From contig NW_014011830.1 in assembly GCF_000611645.1 (NCBI RefSeq), positions 1 through 11,890 of the forward strand: a stretch of 11,890 nt of DNA, in the 5' to 3' direction. Positions 1-6,700 of the stretch are shown piece after piece. The notes under the pieces are model-generated. The model searched no databases and was not told the origin of the DNA. It saw only the letters and a program-made list of their open reading frames with translations. This DNA is from Monoraphidium neglectum (lineage: Eukaryota; Chlorophyta; Chlorophyceae; Sphaeropleales; Selenastraceae). Within the stretch, counting starts at the first letter, position 1; the number at the start of each line of letters is the position of its first letter. Both the position numbers and the translations under genes were made by a program.

Positions 1-772
1 GAGCGGCGGCGGGCCCCCACAAGGCACGAACCCGTCGCTGGCGCGGGCGGGGATGCTCGGCGGGCGGTGGTGGCGCCCGCGCTGGGAGAGCTTTTGCGGG
101 AGATGTGGGCGGGCGGGCGGGTGACGGTCAACCCGTCGCGCTTCCTGGATGCGGTGAGCGCCCGGCGGCTCTGCATCCTGTGGCATGCCCTGCCTGTCGC
201 CAAAGGCCGGGGACGCAGGGGCCGAGGCGGGCACGTGCGCGCTCTTGAGGCAACGGCCCCACACTGCGGCCGGTTGAGGAGGCGCGGGCACACGCTCTCG
301 CAGCTGTGTCCGAGGCAGTCTTGCACGCTGGCTCACCGCCGCCCCTGACACAAAGGGAGGATCTCGCCCCACGTCTGGCGTCGCGTTGCGTCTATATCTC
401 ATCCAGGTGTCGCGCCACGACGGCCGCTGGGGTGAGGGCTACCAGCAGGACTGCGAAGAGTTTTTGCACAGCCTGCTCACTGCGCTGCAGGTACGGGGCG
501 CCTGTCCCTCTCCCACCAGAGTCGTGCGATGCGGGAGGAGGAGGGGACGCGCACAGGACAGCGGCCCTGCATCCGAGGGCCTGCTGCTGCGTTGTTGGGC
601 CCCGCCCGGCGCCGCGAATTCGCTGGGCGCTGGCCAGCATGCGCCGCGCTTGCTTGCCGCGGACGGCTCCACTGATGCGGCGAGCCCGCGCGGTTCGATA
701 CGAAGGCGGTGCGACGCACATTGCTTCCTCACACGTCCGTGCTCATGCCCGACCCTCTCGCCCCCAAACAAT

Positions 773-806
<34 letters not shown>

Positions 807-2221
807 GCACGCACGCGCGCTCGCGCTCTTATACACACGCGCACGCACGAACACACACCACCCCCCTCCCTGCCGCCCAGTCGGACTGCAACCGCGTGCC
901 GGGCAAGCCCTCCTACCGCGAGCTCACCGGCAAGGGCTCCGAGGCGGAGCAGGCGGAGGAGGCGCGGTCGTACCAGCTGAGCTGGCACGACTCCGTGGTC
1001 GAGGACGTGTTTGTGGGGCAGCTGCAAAGCACCATAACGTGCGCGGCCTGCGGCGGCGCCAGCCACTGCTTCGACCCCTTCTACAGCCTCGCGCTGCCGC
1101 TGCCGGCGAAGGGGGGGCCCGTGGCCGTGCAGGTGAACACGGGCAGCAAACACGCAGGGGGCCGGGTGCCTGGGCCGGGCGGGAGCCATGGGGGTCGCCA
1201 CTTGAACGCCGCTGCAGCATGGCAGCCGCGGGCCGCGGGAGATCTGGGGCCTGGGATTATCTGAAACCAAGCTTCACAGATGCTTCGAGGCGGAGCCACC
1301 AATACTCCTGATCTCTGCAGCTGCAGTTTTATCGACTGCTCGCCTCCCTCCTGGCACCACCTGAATGAATGGATCCTTTCGCGCCAACTCGGCCTTTTAA
1401 TGCATTGCGCGCGTCGCCTCCTCCCCAAAACCAGGACCTTTTGGCGGCGTTTGTGCAGCGGGAGGAGCTGCAGGACAGCGAGCGCTACCGCTGCGACCGC
1501 TGCGGCCCCGACAAAAAGCAGCCCGCCTCCAAGCGCCTGCAGATCTGGTCCTACCCGCCAAACACCCTCGTGCTCACCCTCAAGCGCTTCTCCAGCAGCG
1601 GCGGCGGCGGCGGGGCCATCCCCAGCCTGGGCGCGTTCGGGGGCCGGTTCTCGGCCGCGCGGAAGGTCGCCACGCCGGTGCTGCTGCAGCCGGCGGGCGC
1701 GCTCGACCTGCGGCCGTACTGCAACCCGCGGGGGCTCAAGGAGTGTGTCGCCAGGGGCTGCCCGGCGCCGGTGTACCGGCTTGTGGCGGTCGCCAACCAC
1801 TCGGGGACGCTCGGCGGAGGTGGGGGCCGGGGCTGAGCCTTTTGGGGCTGGAAGGGCGGGGTACAGCAACGTTGGCTCCGCTTGCCAGCCTCCAGCGGCG
1901 ACAATGGAGGCCGGGTTTGCCTGCAGCCACAGGAATGAGTGGCTTGAGCCAGGGTAAAACAGCGGGGGGACCCGTGCTAGCCGGCGCGCTCCCCTGGCCA
2001 CACCCTGCGCCCCTCTCGCCTTCCTCTCCCCCTGCCGGCCAGGCCACTACACAGCCATGGGACGCAGCGCCACAGATGGCTGTTGGTACGAGTTCAACGA
2101 CTCGACGGTCTCGTGCTGCGACCCCCCCAGCGGCGCCAGCTGCGACGCGTACGCGCTCTTCTACCGCTTGGTCGGCTGCAGCGGGGGCGGCGGCGGCACC
2201 TTCTGCGGAAGTAGAGAATGA
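1..2221 (+). CDS. Ubiquitin-specific protease (USP/UBP, peptidase C19), 3' part of a spliced gene
   Basis: A cysteine protease that removes ubiquitin from proteins or chains. Only the C-terminal ~350 residues are visible. Proposed exons: 1-153 (open to the window edge, may begin further left or inside), 407-490, 881-1132, 1435-1819, 2043-2221 (stop TGA 2219-2221). Introns 154-406, 491-880, 1133-1434 and 1820-2042 are GT-AG; the first three are phase 0, the last is phase 1. Numbering from the window edge: YQQDCEEFL at 63-71 (the family's QQDxxEFL block), two zinc-ribbon CxxC pairs (C133/C136 and C183/C186), a TLKRFS block, and G-HYTA with catalytic His293 followed by WYEFND, where Asn310 fits the third catalytic position. 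NRVPGKP and DSVVEDVF after the QQD block resemble the USP4/11/15 type. A Gly-rich stretch follows KRFS. The catalytic Cys box is outside the window. Family assignment is firm; the subfamily is a guess, so no symbol is given. Confidence 0.9.
774..862. repeat. (CA)n microsatellite in USP intron 491-880
   Basis: A perfect (CA)15 at 774-803 continues as imperfect CA/CG dinucleotide-rich DNA to about 862, ending just upstream of the 3' splice site at 879-880. Open frames across it (alternating Thr-His or Val-Cys) are artefacts of the repeat. The tract occupies the place where a polypyrimidine tract would normally lie. Confidence 0.9.
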
Positions 2222-2990
2222 GCACGGCGGCAGGGATCACGTGGCCGCGGCGGGTGCTTTGCTTCAGGATGCGCCGTCCGCGGGCCCGATCTCAGGCCTG
2301 GAGGGAAGATTAGAGTACTGTGCGCCGGCGCCCGCTCCCAGGCGGGCGAGTTTGGCAGCCTTGTGTGCGTGGCGAGGTGAGTGGCGGACCGCGCCACACC
2401 TTGCGCGCTTCCGCGTGCCGTGTGACACTCCCTTGGCTCAACTCAGACTCACAAAATCTGACTGACTTGCGGCCAGTGCCCACCCCTACTGCTGGGTGCT
2501 CTACTGTGCTCTTGTTGACGTGCGTTTTGATGACAGTTTCGTGATGAGAGTGCCGAAACAACGCTTTGGAGATGTGCTGTTGGTGTGTGTCCCTGGAATA
2601 GTCTGCAGCCCCGCCGATCTCAGCCAAATGTTGCAGCTTTTGTGCTAGGAGTGTTCGCGACCAGATTAGCGGCCCCGCTCGCGTGTGCCCTGACAAACTG
2701 AAACCGCCCGGCGGTGCTTCTTCTCATGACACATCATCGGGCCCATGCTGAACGGGCAGGTGAAGCCGTACCATTTTACATGTCACACGGCCCCTAGGTG
2801 TGCCGCAGGGCGAGCGGGCCGGTGGCACCGCAATGTGCTGGCCGAGCACTGCTTGCGGGGGGCGCAGAGCCCTCTGCCCGAGACCCTTGCCATTGCGGCC
2901 TTGCTCATCGACTGTACGCCTCCGGCTGCTTGCAACCTTGCGCGAAACTTTGCCGCAAGCCATTTTGTAACAGCATAACCCATGTACATC
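2222..2990 (+). other. Probable 3' UTR of the USP gene
   Basis: No convincing coding region is visible in these ~770 bases. The stretch runs from the USP stop codon to about 20 bases past a TGTAA element. Long 3' UTRs ending shortly after TGTAA are usual in chlorophyte nuclear genes. The end point is an inference; no transcript evidence is available. Confidence 0.5.
2966..2970 (+). terminator. TGTAA polyadenylation signal
   Basis: TGTAA on the + strand ~745 bases after the USP stop codon. In green algae this pentamer, not AATAAA, is the common near-upstream polyadenylation element, with cleavage 10-20 bases downstream. It is the only copy I found between the USP stop and the next gene. Confidence 0.5.
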
Positions 2991-3659
2991 CCGCGCATGG
3001 CATGTTGTATGACGTGCGGAAGTGACCAGGATGGCAGCCGGCGCGCACCACATAAAAGTGCCCAGCAGGGTGGTGCTGTGAAGTTGGCACATTTCAGGGG
3101 AGGGCGCATTCATGTCGCAGCTGGCGTGCTAGGCCATGGGTCCTGCCACCTGCATACATCAAGCCAGGGTGAGGCGCACAATATTTCGAGGCAGGGCGGC
3201 TGAGGTGCTCAATGCTGCCATGGCTGGTCTGCACGCCTAGAGAGACTGGCGGGCGTACCGCACCCCAGGGCGCCCAACAAGCACACCCTTTTAGCATCTT
3301 CATCGACAGGTAATATTTTTTCAGTGTCCAGCGGTCTACCAGACGAGGTCAAGAGTGTTCCCAAGTCTCATCAGTGCTGTATGTCATCGAATCGTCCAGG
3401 CGCGGGTGAGACACGGTTACCTCTGTTTAATAATCGACAACGACATGCTTTTTGCAAATTACGATAACACACTCAAGTCCGTCGACCCGTTGCAGGGAAG
3501 CGACGCAGCTGGGTGTGGCAACGAGTGCTGCTGTCCGGTGACAGGGCCCCGTTGTTACTGGAGCGCGATCGGCTGCAGAAGGTACAGCGACCCCTCTGAC
3601 AGTCTCAAGAGTCTAGCGCAAGATCGTCGGGTCGCACCCCGGTCACCGCGCCTGGCGAG
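2991..3659 (+). promoter_or_regulatory. Intergenic region with the probable promoter and 5' UTR of the fasciclin gene
   Basis: No gene is recognised here. The stretch 3300-3480 is noticeably more AT-rich than its surroundings (T-run at 3314-3319, TTTAATAATC near 3425), which fits a core promoter region in a GC-rich genome. No clear TATA box at a convincing distance from a start site could be fixed. Boundaries are approximate. Confidence 0.3.
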
Positions 3660-3708
3660 ATGTTGCAGGCGGCTCTCGCCGTGCTGCTGCTGGCGAGCGC
3701 ATGTGCTG
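3660..3708 (+). other. Signal-peptide exon of the fasciclin gene
   Basis: ATG at 3660 opens a short frame with a hydrophobic Leu/Ala/Val core ending Ala-Cys-Ala, followed by a GTGAGA donor at 3709 (phase 1). Joined to the acceptor at 3808-3809, the frame stays open through the Pro-rich exon to 3970. The later acceptor at 3821-3822 would hit a stop at once. An in-frame ATG at 3827 is the alternative start; it would give a protein without a signal peptide. Secretion agrees with the FAS1 domains and the many sequons. Confidence 0.65.
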
Positions 3709-6700
3709 GTGAGATACTTGAAGATGCGCTGGGTCCAGGCGTTCTTCGCCCGGTCGATTGCAAGGCGGTGCTTCTTGTGGACGCCGGATGGTGTTTTAAA
3801 TAACGACAGCCTCTCGATTTAGCCGCATGAGCACTCTGGTTGCTGGACCGTTCGTGCCCGCCCAGCAGACTGGTGTCCGTGGGATGCCAGTGCCGATCGC
3901 ACCCATCATGCCCCCTCGGCCCATGTTGCTGCCGCCGCGCGCAGGCGCCCCCTACCCCACGGCGCTCGCGGTGAGACGGCGCCTGGTGTGAGCCTAGTGC
4001 CAAACAAACAATTACAAAAGGGCGCAGCCCAACCGTATTATCAACGCCCCGCGCGGTCTGCCTGGCGCAACGCGCGTTGCGTGTAGTGGCCCTGTGCATG
4101 AGCACACCAGGCACCCGGCGCTGCTGGCCGCCGCGGCGCCGCCTGCCTCTCCAACCTGGCGCCGCACAGCCAACCGCATCCGATGCTGGTGCCAAACCTG
4201 CCCTCCCTGTGTACAACCCCCTCTGTGCCCTGCACACCCGCACCCATATGTACTACCCCTCCAGACCCTGAACTCAGAAAAAGACCTCAGCCTGTTCACC
4301 AAGCTGGCGGACATCTCCGGGCTGCGGCCCTACCTCGACTCCACCTACACACGCGCCACCATCTTTGCGCCCAGTAACGCAGTGCGTGCGCCGCTTTGAG
4401 CGCGCGGGTGGCAGGCGCCTTTGCGGCGTGGTCGGGGGGCTGGCACCGCATCTCAGCAGTGTGCCATCGTGCCCAACGCACTGGGAGCGAGCGCGCGCTT
4501 GGCCGCAAGGCATGCCCCGCCCCGCCTTCCTGCCACGCACGCACCCCTGAGCGCCGACAGGTTTCGCCGCCCTTCTCCCATCACACCCCCCGCGCCGTGC
4601 GAAAAGGCCATCACAGCGCTGGCGGCCGCTCTGAAGATCAAGCCTGAGGACCTGGCTCTGCCCCGCAACCAGCTCCTGGTGGACCGCCTGGTGGGGTACC
4701 ATGTCATCACGAAATCTGGAAACCTGGCGGCCAAGTCCCTGACCAGCGGCGAGGTCCTGGTGAGCGGGCCAGCAGGCGGCGGCGCGGACGGCGAGTGTCG
4801 TGGGAAGCGCCGCCCACCGCTGGCGCATCGGGCCGGCCCCCGACGGCATGGCGCGCTGCTCGGCGCTGCCTTCCGGTGCAGCCCTGCTCGCGGCTGCTTG
4901 AGGCCCGAAGTTTCCTCACTCTTACCGCTTTGGTTTGCACCCACCATCGCAGCACACGGTCGGCGGCGGCAACGTCTCAGTGTCGATCGCCGGCAAAACG
5001 AACCGCCGCCGCCTCATAGAAAAGCCGTCCGCTGTCAACGCCACCAAGGCGCTGGTCAATGCCACTGCCAACGCCACTGCCAGCGCCACTGCCAATGCCA
5101 CTGCCAAGGCCAACCGCACCGGCCCCGCTGTTGTGAGCGCGAGTGCTTTGAAGGTCGCCGCTAAGGTGAGGGGTGCAATCTCTAGTAGAGTGATTGGCTG
5201 TTGCATGCGCGCAGCTGCACCCGCTGTCGCCGCCAAATGTTTGTGCTGCAATCGCCGTTCCCCGCGTTATTCAGATCCCTGGGATGAGCTTTGTCATGTT
5301 CTGGTCACGTGCCTCCCCGTGACGCGAGTGTTCATGACCACCATGCGCATTGCTCCCTACAGCTGGCCACGGGGCGGCGCCTTCACGCCACCAAGCCCGG
5401 CGCTGTCAACGCTACCAAGGCGCTAGTCAACACCACCGCCAACGCCACGGCCAAGGCCACCGCCAAGGCCAACCTGACTTCCCCCGCCGTCAAGAGCGCG
5501 AGTGCTATCAAGGTCGCTGCGAAGGTGACAAACAATGCATATAAAATCGTGCTATGTGTGGGAGACGCAATGGTGCACCCTTGGCCGTCATGCACATATC
5601 TGGGCTTAAACTTTGTTCCCGCAGCCTCACCACCCCAAACCCTTCGCATTTTGCAGGTCGCCGCTGCCTCACCCTCTGCAGTCTTCAACACGACTGCCCG
5701 CCTGCCAGGGCTGCTGTCGGGGGCGCCCAGCCTGGGGCGCCTGGGCCACCGCCACCTGCTGGCGAGGCCGAAGCCGTCTGCAAGGAATGCCACAAAGGCG
5801 CGGGCCAAGGCCAGTGCCAACGCCACTGCCAACGCCATTGCAGACGCCACTGCTGACGCCACGGACAGCGCCACTGCCAATGCCACAGCCAACGCCACGG
5901 ACAGCGCCACTGCCAACGCCACTGCCAACGCCACAGCAACGGCCAACCGCACCGGCCCCGTCGTCATGAGTGCGAGTGCCATCAAGATTGCTGCCAAGGT
6001 GACATACCGTAGAAAAAAATCTGCATGATAGGGTCCACAGCAGCTCACGAGCCACGACATGTCACTCTTGTTGCTGTCATGTGCATTCCTAGGCTCAACC
6101 TCTGCACCCACAGCCTCACCCAACCCAACTCCTTTGCACTTTGCAGGTGGCCGCTGCCTCACCCTCTGCGGTCTTCAACACGACTGCCCGCCTGCCAGGG
6201 CTGCTGTCGGGGGCGCCCAGCCTGGGGCGCCTGGGCGGCCGCCACCTGCTGGCGAGGCCGAGGCCATCGGCAAGGAATGCCACCAAGGCACTGGCCAAGG
6301 CCACTGCCAAGGCCAGGGCCAGGGCCAATGCCACTGCCAACGCCAACGCCAACGCCACCGCCAAGGCCAGTGCCAACGGCACTGCCAAGGCCAACCAGAC
6401 TGCCCCCGCCGTCAAGAGCGCGAGTGCTATCAAGGTCGCCGCCAAGGTACTAGCTGCGCCTTTGCCAGTCAAGCTGTGCTGGACCTAAGTTGCAACGTGC
6501 AAGCACCCTTGCGCATTGGGAACGGCGCATCCCTTCCATAGCATGCTTTTCAGCACTCACTGGGGTGCAGGCCATGGCCAGTATCCTCCCCTTTCAACCC
6601 CATCCTTTAGCCTGCAAGCCCACTGAGTTCACCCTGCCTGATGCCACCCGCAGCTCGCCACAGCCGCGCCCAAGCCCAAGCCGGATGTTGGTCGCCACCT

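Larger units (their letters stand above)
4953..6446 (+). repeat. Four tandem diverged cassette exons encoding Asn-Ala-Thr sequon arrays
   Basis: Exons 4953-5165, 5363-5524, 5657-5998 and 6147-6446 share one plan. Each has a head with Gly/Arg-Arg-Leu or Arg-His-Leu-Leu, then K/R-P-(S/G)-A-x-NATK, a run of Asn-Ala-Thr and Lys-Ala units, and a tail ending SASA-(L/I)-K-(V/I)-AAK. All start and end in phase 0 and are 213, 162, 342 and 300 nt long. Hand count of N-x-S/T sequons: 6, 4, 8 and 6. At DNA level the core is a degenerate 6/12-base repeat built on GCCAAC and GCCACT, so slippage can change its length. Confidence 0.85.

Noticed and set aside
774..803. Regularly repeated DNA that could be mistaken for a CRISPR-like or structured array
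   Set aside because: It is a simple dinucleotide microsatellite with no spacers.
386..1264. Uninterrupted 292-codon + strand open frame across the start of the USP gene
   Set aside because: It contains two true exons (407-490 and 881-1132) but reads through the CA microsatellite between them. Removing 491-880 as an intron restores a continuous USP domain.
1081..2001. 306-codon minus-strand open frame opposite the USP exons
   Set aside because: It is an antisense shadow of conserved USP coding sequence with no recognisable content of its own.
3309..3322. Apparent tiny intron (GTAATATTTTTTCAG)
   Set aside because: The donor and acceptor are only about 15 bases apart, too short for spliceosomal splicing. 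No coding frame needs it.
5538..5547. TATA-like sequence (CATATAAAAT)
   Set aside because: It lies inside an intron between two cassette exons in the middle of the fasciclin gene. An internal promoter is possible but unsupported.
5383..6162. 259-codon minus-strand open frame with long Val-Ala-Leu-Ala repeats that look like membrane segments
   Set aside because: It is the exact antisense of the GCC-rich sequon arrays and runs straight through two introns and an intergenic-like segment of the + strand gene. The hydrophobic repeat is what reverse-complemented Asn-Ala-Thr codons must give.
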